Made by a program: the position numbers and the translations under genes
In this document: positions 33,801-39,057 of the stretch, one piece after another
Layout of the letters: each line of letters opens with the position of its first letter
Numbering within the stretch: the first letter of the stretch is position 1
Notes under the pieces: generated by a model
Told to the model about the DNA's origin: nothing
Database searches by the model: none
Seen by the model: only the letters and a program-made list of their open reading frames with translations
Source: Corbicula japonica
Taxonomy: Eukaryota > Mollusca > Bivalvia > Venerida > Cyrenidae
Length of the DNA: 64,000 bases
Direction of reading: 5' to 3'
Assembly (NCBI GenBank): GCA_038501625.1
Contig: JAZAYU010000174.1
Span: 682,001-746,000, forward strand

Positions 33801-35364
33801 AGTAAGGGTTGGCAGGGGGTGGGGCGGCTGGTCAAGCGCCAGTTCCCATTACATGCTAAGCACAACAATTGACACATCTGCATACAGTGAAGACCCTGAT
33901 CAGTTTCTGCATCTGGGCTTGATCCAAGGTCTACACTAATTAATTTTTGTAAACACCTCTACAAACAATGTATGGACTTGTTGTCATTGATAAAAAAGAT
34001 GTTCCTTACATTAATAAAGTTTTTGAACTATGCCCACGGTTATAAAACTGAGCATAGAAACCAGTCTCAAATTTCAAGCATCTGATTGGCTGAAATGGTG
34101 GCTGGGAGAGATTTGAGACTGGTTTCCAATCTCAGCTTTATTACCTTCAGCCCAGGTCCTAATGGAATAAATGTCACTAAGCATGTAATGTTATGTTGAA
34201 CATTACCTGTCTCATGTTTGAAAGTGTTTTAAGTTTCAGCATGAATATCATTGAAAATGTATTATATTACCATCATTTGCAAATTTAGGCTAGGTCACCT
34301 GCAGTTTGAGCATGACATTTTGATGAAAACTAGTGTACATTGGTGGTTACCTGGTGTTTTGCTTCACATTCTACAATTTGTTTGAACCTCAAAAATCCTT
34401 CAACAGACAATGATATCTCAAAGATTGAAAACCATTTAACTGTTTACTGTGCAGTAATTTAAACAAGGGTGCTGGTCACACCTGGGACCAGTGTAGACCG
34501 ACAATAGTCTATCTACCTGTGCTATTTGATCTCAGTTTATACTGTTTATTATTCAGTATATCACAGGAACCTAAATTTCTTTAAAAAATCATCCAAAGTA
34601 CACATATATATAGAGCCATGGTGATTTTTTAAAAATTCTGGTTCCTGTGGGTAAATAGTTAAAATTTTTTAGTAAAATCCTTGGTTTTGAACAATAAATT
34701 GGACCTGCTCAACCTCAGAAAGGCGTATTAATGATACAAATTTAGCATGTAAAAGAGTAAAATAAATTTTTGTAAATAAATCGGTAAATTTTTTCATACT
34801 TACGGGACAAAAATCTATATAACTGACTAGATTGTTCATGGACTCGGAGAAGACATCGTGACTGATGATGAGCAATGTCTTTTCAATGCCTTTCACTTCT
34901 CGTAATGAATCAATTAAAATCTTCAGGTAGTCCAATCTGTCATGGACCTGAACCACTATCACAACACTTTCTTGATTTAGTTTAAGTCCAAACTGAAATA
35001 TATTCCTGATTCGTTGTTCAGAGTTCACTCTAAAAATTTCTTCTTTAATTTGCGTCAGATTTTCGAAATTCACATTATTATTTATTCCGTTATTAGTCAT
35101 GTTTAAAAAATTTGGTTCTATGATAAACTGGGAGTTATTATTTAGACTAGAATTTCCCGCTTTCACGTTGACCGAGTCGCTTCTCTGAACATGCGAATGG
35201 TCAATTTCAAGTCGGTTCTTAAAGTCACTAAGTTGATGAATATGGCGGCTGTCCGATGAGCCAGGTTCAATATTGACCAGAATATGCATATTTAGCAGAA
35301 TAAACAGGAACAAGACTATTAGAAACAACCATCGCAGGAATCGTCTCCAACGTGGCACCCTCAT
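576..35364 (-). CDS. MGAT2: MGAT2-like N-acetylglucosaminyltransferase II, complete gene, 8 coding exons
   Basis: GnT-II transfers GlcNAc from UDP-GlcNAc to the alpha-1,6-mannose arm of the N-glycan core in the Golgi, the step that commits glycans to complex biantennary form. Seen: eight exons on the minus strand joining to 1407 nt, 468 residues plus TGA; the human enzyme is 447. Layout: short basic tail (RVPRWRRFLR), one signal-anchor at about residues 12-30, an Asn-rich stem with several N-x-S/T sites, then the GT16 domain from about residue 134. Recognised landmarks in family order: VVQVHDR, SHD, DFCP|VLQ, GHYREAKYCQTKHHW, the acidic metal site EED (275-277), ECKEC, RHNMGMAF, DDYNWDW (358-364), FHMGECGVHHKG (389-400) and NGGWGDLRD near the C-terminus. 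Introns are 2.3-7.2 kb and full of MITEs. The start ATG was chosen because it precedes the anchor and an in-frame TAG lies upstream. Vertebrate MGAT2 is coded by a single exon, so this split structure is notable. Identity is secure; expression is untested. Confidence 0.95.
820..1003 (+). mobile_element. Family A MITE, degenerate
   Basis: Both arms are recognisable (cttagatccagacaaatcag and gctgtctggatctaaa) with the central aacttaatgaatcaaatagcg segment. The termini are decayed. Confidence 0.75.
1405..1552. repeat. Interspersed repeat family E
   Basis: About 150 bp containing gccaggaagttggaaattatcat and ending cttgcatccaaccctgg. Related copies lie at 23345-23525 and 24890-25052. Class unknown; no terminal repeats are seen. 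Confidence 0.6.
1637..1872 (+). mobile_element. Family A foldback MITE, near full length (reference copy)
   Basis: Starts TTAACCCTTTCCTCCAT and ends with the inverse, ATGGAGGAAGGGGTTTAA. Inside, an arm of about 50 bp (gtgtagatccagatca...ctgatcaggatc) is followed by a loop (cattttggtcagaaataacc) and then the arm's near reverse complement. The whole element can therefore fold back. It has no coding capacity. TTAA ends followed by CCC resemble piggyBac-type termini, so a piggyBac-derived MITE is my best guess (inference); the TTAA may instead be part of the inverted repeat. Confidence 0.9.
1983..2231 (+). mobile_element. Family A MITE
   Basis: Both TTAA ends are present (TTAACCCTTTACTCC ... AAAAGGGTTAA). 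An AT dinucleotide run is expanded near the left end. Confidence 0.85.
2920..3157 (+). mobile_element. Family A MITE
   Basis: Complete, with TTAA at both ends. It reads through as an open frame with the typical EDPDQLAH / DPDQTAWM peptide, which is a translation artefact. Confidence 0.88.
3260..3505 (+). mobile_element. Family A remnant carrying an inserted family B hairpin
   Basis: A-type ends (ttaacccttaactc ... gagtagaaggttaa) flank a family B foldback at about 3340-3460, whose arms carry cagtctcaaatctcaag and its inverse. It ends 37 bp from MGAT2 exon 7. Confidence 0.75.
3542..3666 (-). CDS. MGAT2: MGAT2 exon 7 (residues 353-394)
   Basis: Acceptor ttgcag|GAA and donor TG|GTCAGT. It codes EFCNFDDYNWDWTLQ, then the segment ending RVFHMGE. 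DDYNWDW and the FH-x-G histidine belong to the active-site wall. The donor is a weaker GTCAGT, but the TG it leaves is completed by the T of exon 8 to give the expected Cys of GECG. Confidence 0.95.
3806..3975 (+). mobile_element. Family A MITE, internally deleted
   Basis: The left arm is shortened; the loop phrase tcttggtcagaataag and the right arm are present. It abuts the next copy through a shared gttaaactg. Confidence 0.7.
3972..4304 (+). mobile_element. Family A MITE, three-arm variant
   Basis: The left arm plus loop start (to cacattttggtca) is followed by a second complete left arm, loop and right arm, ending ggaggaaagggtta. This is about 330 bp against the usual 240. Confidence 0.8.
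4581..4797 (-). mobile_element. Family A MITE
   Basis: The loop phrase is in inverse orientation (ttttttctgaccaaaatgcg) between the two arms. The right end runs into the array that starts at about 4800. Confidence 0.75.
4800..5437. repeat. ~151-bp tandem array with GC-rich end
   Basis: Three and a half copies of a unit containing acaattcaagggccataattcagg and accaacatattcaccaagttt; successive acaattcaag motifs are 151 and 152 bp apart. The right end holds a GC-rich stretch of cgcc/cccg motifs and aaacgggcgtatt. A matching inverse, aatacgcccgt, occurs at the left end, so the array may sit inside a TIR element (inference). Open frames here are artefacts. Confidence 0.85.
5441..5595 (+). mobile_element. 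Family A MITE, right two-thirds
   Basis: Loop (gccttttggtcagaaataac) and right arm ending tatggaggaaaaggttt; the left arm is missing next to the array. Confidence 0.75.
5938..6027 (-). CDS. MGAT2: MGAT2 exon 6 (residues 323-352)
   Basis: Acceptor ttttag|GTG and donor CAG|GTAAGG; exactly 30 codons, phase 0 at both ends. It codes VEVANWISSRHNMGMAF then TSDLFNEIKKCSQ. HNMG(M/L)A is strongly conserved in GnT-II. A family B hairpin begins 35 bp upstream of the acceptor. Confidence 0.95.
6062..6197. mobile_element. Family B foldback MITE (reference copy)
   Basis: About 136 bp, almost entirely one hairpin with practically no loop. It runs from aaggttataaaactgag, through cagtctcaaatctcaag and ctgattggctgaaatgg, to the inverse of each. 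No terminal duplication is evident. Each arm carries a CCAAT/ATTGG pentamer. Confidence 0.88.
6235..6353 (-). mobile_element. Family A MITE, short degenerate copy
   Basis: Only the arms remain (cagtgtggatccagatcag ... gcagatcttgatc) between short flanks. Confidence 0.6.
6539..6779 (-). mobile_element. Family A MITE
   Basis: TTAACCCTTTCCTCC at left, ggagtaaaggttta at right, loop in inverse orientation. Confidence 0.8.
7451..7565. mobile_element. Family A MITE, partial
   Basis: Left end (taacccattactgcat) and one collapsed arm pair (gtgtagatccaaatcagaag ... ctgatctggatca). Confidence 0.6.
7620..9110. repeat. Intronic minisatellite with a 544-bp higher-order duplication
   Basis: Built from variants of gagctttcagcttgcaagga and gagctttttgctgaggagga, in MGAT2 intron 5. 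Positions ~7971-8514 are repeated at ~8515-9058 with an offset of exactly 544 bp. One clear difference among the bases I compared is ctgttaaag versus ctgctaaag, near 8304 and 8848. Many overlapping frames on both strands stay open because of the periodic, stop-poor unit. They give Ser/Ala/Lys/Gln-rich or Leu/Arg-rich peptides and are not genes. Confidence 0.9.
9390..9532. mobile_element. Family B foldback MITE
   Basis: Both arms are clear (cagtctcaaatctcaagcat and inverse); the outer ends have diverged (cctaagatcattaagctgag). Confidence 0.8.
9965..10944 (+). mobile_element. mariner element, internally deleted, nested in the hAT element
   Basis: TA target duplication at 9963-9964 and 10945-10946. 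Terminal inverted repeats of about 30 bp begin CGAGGGGTGTTAGGTAAATT. It contains a deleted transposase frame at 10378-10683. Confidence 0.9.
10378..10683 (+). pseudogene. mariner transposase remnant (short N-terminus fused to C-terminus)
   Basis: An ATG frame (MPCRVKHQQIR) hits one TAA at 10420 and then reads on in the same frame to TGA at 10681-10683. The second part carries the mariner signature NHPPYSPDLAPCDFALF, including the third catalytic Asp (APCD), and ends CIEHNGEFFEKE. The first two catalytic Asp residues are missing; about two-thirds of the usual ~345 residues are deleted. Inactive. Confidence 0.85.
11571..11706. mobile_element. Family B foldback MITE, near perfect
   Basis: Runs aaggttataaaactgagcat ... 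tataacctt, with the centre ggcgactggtcgcc itself palindromic. This is the cleanest family B copy in the window. Confidence 0.9.
12080..12317 (-). mobile_element. Family A MITE
   Basis: TTAACCCTTTCCTCCATAG at left; arms and inverse loop (tctgaccaagatgttacc) present; right end decayed. Confidence 0.8.
12438..12576 (+). mobile_element. Family A MITE, loopless short form
   Basis: Left end tttactccat, one arm pair joined without loop, right end gaagtaagggttaa. About 140 bp. Confidence 0.75.
12849..12924 (-). CDS. MGAT2: MGAT2 exon 5 (residues 297-322)
   Basis: Acceptor ttttcag|G and donor AAG|GTATGT. It codes ECKECQILAAGNYDK then TQNYGANAGK. This aligns with the ECPEC...LGTYS...YG segment of vertebrate GnT-II, including the CxxC pair that is disulphide-bonded in the family. 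Confidence 0.93.
13048..13340 (-). mobile_element. Family A MITE with tandemly repeated left end
   Basis: An ~90-bp left end (ttaaccctttactccatatg ... ctaattagga) occurs twice in a row (13048 and 13137), followed by loop and right arm. Confidence 0.8.
13326..13400 (+). repeat. Start of a widespread bivalve-type repeat
   Basis: Contains CAAGAGGGCCATGATGGCC followed by cgctcacctgagtac. I recognise this opening from bivalve genomes (recall, not searched). Only the head is clear. Confidence 0.5.
13493..14188. mobile_element. TTAA-flanked element with ~165-bp terminal inverted repeats
   Basis: Begins ttaagggcttaatacactcc and ends with the inverse ggagtgtagtaagcccttaa. The inverted repeats extend to about 13660 and 14035, including gcacaaatgagtgttac / gtaacattcatttgtgc. 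No coding frame. The TTAA at each end suggests a piggyBac-like target site (inference). Confidence 0.8.
14457..14535 (+). mobile_element. Family A fragment
   Basis: Central part only: gccatctgatcaggatctgc, the loop and aatcaaaaagcgaac. Confidence 0.7.
14539..14784. repeat. Perfect 82-bp inverted repeat around an 82-bp spacer
   Basis: Bases 14539-14620 are the exact reverse complement of 14703-14784. Each arm starts at gtacaaaagttacatagaat and runs through ttactccatagacc to gtagatccatgcc, so it includes part of a family A end as well as non-A sequence. The spacer holds a family A right end. Confidence 0.95.
15428..15558 (-). CDS. MGAT2: MGAT2 exon 4 (residues 254-297), EED metal-binding motif
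   Basis: Acceptor ttgcag|TTA and donor AA|GTAAGT. It codes NYVFDQVTVMKNYEG, then LVLLLEEDYYVTPD. EED takes the place of the DxD motif that binds Mn-UDP-GlcNAc in this family. It leaves in phase 2, completed by the G that opens exon 5. Confidence 0.96.
15672..15960 (-). mobile_element. Family A MITE, composite
   Basis: Arms at 15705-15760 and 15900-15950 with two loop segments, one inverse (aggttatttctaat) and one direct (tcagaaataacctacc), suggesting one copy fused to another. Confidence 0.7.
15966..16071. mobile_element. Short foldback MITE, ~106 bp
   Basis: Arms tttgtttttaccagtgtaa / ttacactggtaaaaacaaa plus tagaaatatat / atatatttcta, around a ~40-bp unpaired centre. Confidence 0.75.
16238..16583. 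repeat. Large imperfect palindrome, arms ~145-160 bp
   Basis: Left-arm motifs (gggaggtcaaaatac, agctaccgaaaagtcttcaa, gaatgactcgt) recur inverted on the right (gtattttgacctccc, ttgaagacttttcggtagct, acaagtcattc). It has an AT-rich ~40-bp centre and small insertions in the right arm. Probably an unclassified foldback element. Confidence 0.8.
17346..18656. mobile_element. TA-flanked TIR element with internal tandem repeats
   Basis: Termini CCGTATTTTCCCGCTTATAA and its exact inverse, flanked by TA at 17344-17345 and 18657-18658; 1311 bp. Both ends continue with cttataagacgggg-like sequence. No transposase frame is seen. Tc1/mariner-like target choice is inferred from the TA. Confidence 0.85.
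17470..17930. repeat. ~90-bp tandem repeat inside the TIR element
   Basis: About five diverged copies of a unit with aaatcggcaatttttt, ttttcgaggctccg, ttggaacatat and ataagtgtgaatt. Open frames across it on both strands are artefacts. Confidence 0.75.
18660..19870. other. Intronic stretch, nothing recognised
   Basis: AT-rich MGAT2 intron 3 sequence without a clear repeat, open frame or RNA gene. Confidence 0.5.
19873..20047 (-). mobile_element. Family A MITE, right end interrupted
   Basis: Left end tttactccat, arms and inverse loop (tttctgaccaaaagtg). It ends at aaatgggga, directly against the next element, which probably inserted there. Confidence 0.75.
20056..21053. mobile_element. ~1-kb element with ~130-bp terminal inverted repeats
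   Basis: Ends ctatatcctttcc / ggaaaggatatag. Inside both arms: cgtatttaaacgtgacaaaa, cttcccaaaacccgaccctg and acgtttaaatacgtttcggg. Arms run to about 20185 and from about 20906; the core is AT-rich and non-coding. No clear target duplication. Confidence 0.85.
21143..21278. mobile_element. Family B foldback MITE
   Basis: Complete hairpin, aaggttacaaaactgagcat to ctcagttttataacctt. Confidence 0.88.
22007..22212 (-). mobile_element. Family A MITE
   Basis: Arms gtgtagatctaaatcagctt and gctgatctgggtcaacac with the inverse loop; both ends decayed. Confidence 0.75.
22558..22800. repeat. ~131-bp tandem duplication spanning a family A fragment and the 3' end of MGAT2 exon 3
   Basis: Two copies (about 22558-22687 and 22688-22800+) share ccagatcagcccacatatcc, caggatctact and then cttaccttccagaaccagtg. 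The right copy holds the true donor at 22776-22777; the left holds a mutated exon fragment with its own GTAAGT. Confidence 0.85.
22778..22877 (-). CDS. MGAT2: MGAT2 exon 3 (residues 220-253)
   Basis: Acceptor tttcag|A and donor AAG|GTAAGT. It codes NADFPDKYGHYREAKYCQ then TKHHWFWK, one of the most conserved blocks of GnT-II. The last ~25 bp of this exon and its donor are duplicated at 22654-22684 (see findings). Confidence 0.96.
22922..23289 (-). mobile_element. Family A MITE with internal insertion
   Basis: Left part (cctttcttccatatacatg, arm, loop) and right part (gtgtagattctgatcagact ... ccatggagtaaac) are separated by ~90 bp of unrelated sequence at about 23095-23185. Confidence 0.7.
23345..23525. 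repeat. Interspersed repeat family E
   Basis: Shares gccagaaaattggaaattgtcat and accccctttctgg with the copies at 1405 and 24890. Confidence 0.6.
23910..24056. mobile_element. Family B foldback MITE, diverged
   Basis: Arms gaccagtctcaaatctcaaa and gcttgagatctgagactgat; a small insertion in the left arm breaks the pairing. Confidence 0.75.
24420..24534 (-). mobile_element. Family A MITE, half copy
   Basis: Loop (ttatttctgaccaggag), right arm remnant and ggaatgaaagggttaa end. Confidence 0.6.
24772..24854. mobile_element. Family B MITE with one arm deleted
   Basis: Left arm complete to gctgaaatggcgacc, then a jump straight to the terminal ttttataacct. The ~50-bp loss removes most of the hairpin. 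Confidence 0.8.
24890..25052. repeat. Interspersed repeat family E
   Basis: Contains gccagaaagttggaaattatcat and tcttgcatccgatcctggg. Confidence 0.6.
25060..26670. other. Intronic stretch with one weak exon-like feature
   Basis: Mostly AT-rich MGAT2 intron 2. The only item noted is a plus-strand frame at 26086-26258 ending in a Lys-rich run (SEPKKMKVKPKQNK ... KKVKV stop), with a possible acceptor gctttcag at 26151-26158. No family resemblance; possibly chance. Confidence 0.3.
26674..26913 (+). mobile_element. Family A MITE, near consensus
   Basis: TTAACCCTTTCCTCCATAT to ctatggaggaaagggtt with well-preserved arms (ccagatcagtcagcacatcc / ggctgatctggatctacac). The right TTAA is lost (TTCG). 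Confidence 0.9.
27800..27973. mobile_element. Family A MITE, rearranged
   Basis: Loop and right arm are present and the arm motif ctgatctggatctacac is partly repeated; right end gtaatgggttaaat. Confidence 0.65.
28036..28140. mobile_element. Family B MITE, shortened
   Basis: Arms ggagaccagtctcgaatctc and gagatttgagacaggtctcc with a contracted centre. Confidence 0.7.
28897..29121 (-). mobile_element. Family A MITE
   Basis: TTAACCCTTTTTAGG start and gtgttaa end; arms and inverse loop (ttatttctgaccaggac) present. Confidence 0.75.
29496..29703 (+). mobile_element. Family A MITE next to MGAT2 exon 2
   Basis: Starts gatcctttcctccatatatg and ends tagaggaaagggttaa. Only 38 bp separate it from the exon 2 donor boundary at 29742. 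Confidence 0.85.
29742..29839 (-). CDS. MGAT2: MGAT2 exon 2 (residues 188-220)
   Basis: Acceptor tttcag|GTA and donor GA|GTATGT. It codes VLQIFFPNSLQLHP followed by FPGEDPKDCSR, matching the family segment between the first conserved Cys and the DC motif. It enters in phase 0 and leaves with two bases (GA), completed by the A that opens exon 3. A family A MITE ends only 38 bp beyond the donor. Confidence 0.95.
29913..30166 (+). mobile_element. Family A MITE upstream of MGAT2 exon 2
   Basis: TTAACCCATTACTCC to ggagtaaagggttaa, complete. It lies 74 bp beyond the exon 2 acceptor boundary, so exon 2 is bracketed by two copies in the same orientation. Confidence 0.85.
30763..31115 (+). pseudogene. 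mariner transposase N-terminal remnant
   Basis: The first frame reads MSPSDCPEICAIIKFCHGL and stops. A shifted frame continues with VSRALVFKWYQCF, which matches the helix-turn-helix segment V/LSR-x-x-VF-x-W of mariner transposases, and another gives KDIAEQMK. At least two frameshifts and several stops; inactive. Confidence 0.7.
31276..31536. mobile_element. TA-flanked MITE nested in the decayed mariner
   Basis: About 260 bp with terminal inverted repeats TACTCAACAAAAA...GAAACCTGACACT and the inverse agtgtcaggtttc...gttgagta. TA repeats flank it on both sides. Non-coding. Confidence 0.85.
32045..33370. other. Intronic stretch, nothing recognised
   Basis: MGAT2 intron 1, AT-rich, without a convincing repeat or frame. 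Confidence 0.45.
33376..33461 (+). mobile_element. Family A MITE, right part
   Basis: Arm ccaactgatctggatctacac and end gggagggaagggttaa. Confidence 0.75.
33515..33844. mobile_element. 330-bp hAT-like foldback MITE with 8-bp target duplication
   Basis: Exact 8-bp direct repeat CCCATTAC at 33507-33514 and 33845-33852. The element is almost wholly palindromic. Left-arm motifs gcgccccaccccctgcc, ctaatacgccc, ggtgtcaagtcactaata and atacaccgtcaaaatcg recur inverted on the right; the AT-rich centre is near 33676. Confidence 0.9.
34038..34154. mobile_element. Family B MITE, part of right arm deleted
   Basis: Left arm cggttataaaactgagcat to gctgaaatggtgg, then only gagatttgagactgg and the right end. 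Confidence 0.8.
34562..34651. repeat. Short palindrome
   Basis: cacaggaacc...ttttaaaaaatca and its inverse tgattttttaaaa...ggttcctgtg around ~35 bp. Just downstream of MGAT2 exon 1 in intron 1. Confidence 0.65.
34804..35364 (-). CDS. MGAT2: MGAT2 exon 1 (residues 1-187)
   Basis: Codes for the cytoplasmic tail, transmembrane anchor, stem and the first strand of the catalytic domain, ending at DFCP. The ATG is at 35362-35364; the frame stays open upstream only to non-ATG codons before a TAG. The donor is CCC|GTAAGT (phase 0). The longer open frame that reads on to 34669 is intron read-through. A 5' untranslated exon further upstream cannot be excluded. Confidence 0.95.
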
Positions 35365-37930
35365 ATTCAGCAAGGGAGGTAACTAAGGAAATGTCTAGCT
35401 TTCAAATATGGGTTCAGTATCCAACACTGATGCACTCTACTGCCTAATGCTGTTGTTGCTGTTTCCTTTTTAAACCCAAAGTCGTTACTAGCTTATTTTT
35501 GCAGTAACAATATGCAAGAGTTGAATTTGGCTGTTCAATCTTTAAGTTTCTAGTTGTTTGATGATCTTTTCATACATAAACTAATAGACTTTTTTCTCTG
35601 GTATGGGTAATAAAACACTTCAAAATTTATACCAAACTGATATTTTCTTATCACCATTTACTCGCCTATATTTGGTATCTTGAAAACTGTTCTCTATTTT
35701 GTTTTCTAAATCACCAAATATATCACAACACATGAGGAAGTAATTTTACCTTAGTTATCTTAAATAATATTTGAAAATACCACAGCACCAAGTTCTGTTT
35801 ATCTGAATTAGTATTACCTTCTACAGTTACCAGTACATCAAAATATTTTAACTAATTAATTCCGTGTATAGTTTCCTTAAGAATACTTTATATTTTTGGC
35901 ACAAAAGCGGAGCAGTTCAACAACTTAAGCCATATTTATAAATAATTTCACAAGTTTAAAATTATTTATTACTATTTAAAATGTACGGAAGAATGGAGAC
36001 AGGTGTCGAAAACTAGTAATAAATCCTCTCGTCTATACATGTTCCCAACCCGTTACTTATCCATTCACAACAAAGAAGATTAGTCTTGTAGTTTCAAGAA
36101 AGATTTAACAATTCTTTCAACAGACAGTGTAACTGTCACAGATAATTGTAGAAAACTTTTTACAACAAACAAGTATTGTCTCGCACATAATCTACTGTCT
36201 GAATAAATCCTCTCTCTCGCATACTTAAAACTCTATAATAACATTTAAATAACGTGCTATTCAAGCCTAGGGCACAATTCCTGAATTTTCTAAAACTGTC
36301 GAGGCTTTCTTCTGTCACATTTTTGTTTTCAATATTCCATTCATTTCACAATTTTAAATCACACAACTTTTCCTTTATAAAACTTTTAAATTTATCCAGT
36401 AATTTAAATGACACGGTATACAATGTATCAACACTAATTTATATATGAATCAATTGTGGTATTGAAAAATAAATGAACAGGTATACTGTACTAGCACAGA
36501 GTGTACTAAGTTGTAGACTCCACACTAGTTAATTATTCACACTAGGTCAATTGAATATCCATAATAACGGCGGTACACAATAAGTTAAGCACTTAAACAA
36601 TATCTGCACTTAAACAATATCTGCACGCATAATAAATGTGCATTTAATATTCAACAATATTTTTCATCAATATGAAGTATTTGTCAAGTTGAAGTTGACA
36701 TTGTGTTCCAATGGACTCCTGTGATACAATTTAAAGGATTGAAATATGACGACACTTCTTATGTTCACCTCCTGATTAAGTAAGCCGCCGTAGTTATCTT
36801 ATCAGTATCAGACGTACACTGTGATCAGATGTTTTCATAATACTATGATGTATGACGGTACAATGTGGTCCAACTATTTTAGTTTTGTTGTTAATGTTGT
36901 TGTTGTTTTAAGCCATTTTTGCAGGTAAACATGCAAATTACATTGCAGGTTCTTGAGGAATATGGATGTAAAATTTTTCTTTCAATTTAAAACATTTTTG
37001 CAAGTAAACAGGGAAATTACATTGTAGGTTATTGAGAAAATATTGATGTAAAATTTTGTATTCAATTCATTTTATCTGCAAACAAGATTCAGAGAGCTGG
37101 ATCTGCTTTAAAAGCTTTCTTTTAATTTTCTTGTGGAAAATTAGTTTCAGCTAATTAGATCTGTGCATCACTTTAGCAAACGTAGACGATGCAAATTGAT
37201 TTCCCTCTGCATTCACTTTTTACGATCATGCATGTTCTAAACATAGTTTTCTTCAGGCTGGACAGTCTGGTGTCTATCTCCTTTTCATTTTATTCTTTGT
37301 TGTTAAAAGCTTTTAGTATAGAATATCTCTGCGAATAGACGGATATACAACAATGCAGACTTCCTGTTCATATTCTGTCTGCACATGGTATGGAACTTAA
37401 AACATTATGCACAAGTTATTCTGATTTTCTGACTTTCTTTTAGACTTCCAAATTTTCGACACTAAAAAATATTTTCCGAACCAAGTTTGATTCTACCAAT
37501 GACTGTTATGACAGTGCTCAGATTTTACTCAAGTTATCATTCTTTTCTTCAGGACAGTCTATGCTATGCCTCGAAACAATATTCTTGTCGGGTGATATGT
37601 CGACAATCCCTAACAATGATCTTGTTGACTCTGGTGACAGCTGTCTTGTCATCATTCAGCCATGTTGGCCATTACCTCACCTGAAAAGAGATATTAATTA
37701 AAAATTGAAGATAACATCTGCATGGTAAATACAGCAATAACTGGAAGTGTCCCCTGAAGGTTTTTGAATGAACAAATTGGATTTATAATCAATTGGAAAA
37801 GGCATACAATGCATTACAATCATGTACAAAGTTATTACATGCATGTTTACTCGATAAATATGGCCTATATTCCATTTTTGTACACCAATGAAGATTCAGA
37901 TTACGCTGCACATTGGTGCAGTCTGTTGTG
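35365..37930. other. MGAT2 upstream flank
   Basis: Should hold the 5' UTR and promoter, but I see no convincing TATA box, CpG island or upstream exon. The only structure is an imperfect ~75-bp tandem duplication at about 36912-37062 (gcaggtaaacatgcaaattac / gcaagtaaacagggaaattac). Open frames here look random. Confidence 0.5.
36912..37062. repeat. ~75-bp tandem duplication
   Basis: Two diverged copies of catttttgcaggtaaaca...ttacattgcaggttcttgag...gatgtaaaattttt. Confidence 0.7.
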
Positions 37931-37935
37931 GTTCT

Positions 37936-38282
37936 TAACCCTTTCCTCCACAGATACACCTTTATTGCGTTGGCAAACAGTTTAGATCCAGATCAGCCGG
38001 CACATCCGGCTTTCTTTGTGTGCATACTTTCCAGGACCTTCACTGTTCACTTCTTTGTTTAGTATAAACTTATTTACTTTACATCCATTGTGAAACAAGT
38101 TATTCCAACTTATATAATCATACTCAATGATTGTTTCCGGGTGGGTTTCAAACCTGCAGTCTCCGGATTTGGACTCTGATTGTCTACCCCTAGACCACTG
38201 TTCTTCTTTGTCAAAAGTCACATAAAGAATCAAAAAGAGAACAATGCAGATCCTGATCAGACACATGGAGTAAAGGGCTAAC
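37936..38282 (+). mobile_element. Family A MITE split by a SINE
   Basis: Left end TTAACCCTTTCCTCC, left arm, then the SINE (38059-38202), then aagaatcaaaaagagaac, right arm and ggagtaaagggctaacc. Confidence 0.8.
38059..38202 (-). mobile_element. tRNA-derived SINE with 9-bp target duplication
   Basis: Minus-strand head GAACAGTGGTCTAGGGGTAG and a B-box-like GGTTTGAAACC, then a tail close to that of the copy at 44505 (ataacttgtttcacaatgg). The direct repeat CTTCTTTGT flanks it at 38050-38058 and 38203-38211. Confidence 0.85.
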
Positions 38283-38814
38283 CTAATAGTAAATGGGAGT
38301 GTTTTGATTATCTCTAAAGATTTCAGATGACAGTGCAATGAACTTATAAAGCCATTAATTTTGTCTTTTGGACAGTGCATTTTATTCAGAAAATTATTTG
38401 TCCAACCATTCCATATATGCAAATACCAGAAAATCTGCATACATGACGACCTCAAATCAGATCTCTACTTTCTTTGCTTAGTTTAATCAATCAATAATCA
38501 TGATTGCGCTTGTTCTGATGTTGACCTGTGGTCCTTTGTTTTGAAGTACAATCAGTAGCATAAAGAGTCCACTGCATGGTCAATTATTTCCTTGTCCACA
38601 AATAAAAATAAAGCACCAGATCAATAGGAATAAGTTTTTCAGGGAAAATCACTGCTAACTCAATGAAATCATCTTCCATGACACTATGAGCGTTATTTAT
38701 TCTGTTCCTCGGCATCGTAACTTGGTAAACAAACTAAGAACAGACACAAAGTCATTTGAATATGAATTCTATGGAATTTGTTTATTTCATGAGGTTTTAG
38801 TATTCCAATATATT

Positions 38815-39018
38815 TTAACCCTTTAATCCATATGTACACATGTTTACACATGTGAAACCGGTGTAGATCCAGATAGCCAGTACATCCTTGCTGTCAAATC
38901 TGGATCTGCACTGGTTACATCTTAATAGTAATTGCAAAAAGTGAACAGTGCAGCTCCTGGTCAGGTAGCAAGGATGTTTGCCCATGCTATAAAAGAGTAT
39001 ATATGAAGAAAGGGTTAA
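38815..39018 (+). mobile_element. Family A MITE, diverged
   Basis: TTAACCCTTTAATCC to gaagaaagggttaa; arms weakened. Confidence 0.75.
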
Positions 39019-39057
39019 TACCAGAGCATCAAAGATATAAAATACATAAAAAAAATA

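Noticed and set aside
34669..34803. Extension of the MGAT2 exon 1 frame past the donor (VSMKKFTDLF...)
   Set aside because: CCC|GTAAGT marks the exon end, and exon 2 restores the conserved family sequence in phase.
37542..37684. Plus-strand exon-like segment after ttatcattcttttcttcag
   Set aside because: Good acceptor, but no donor and no recognisable protein in any frame.
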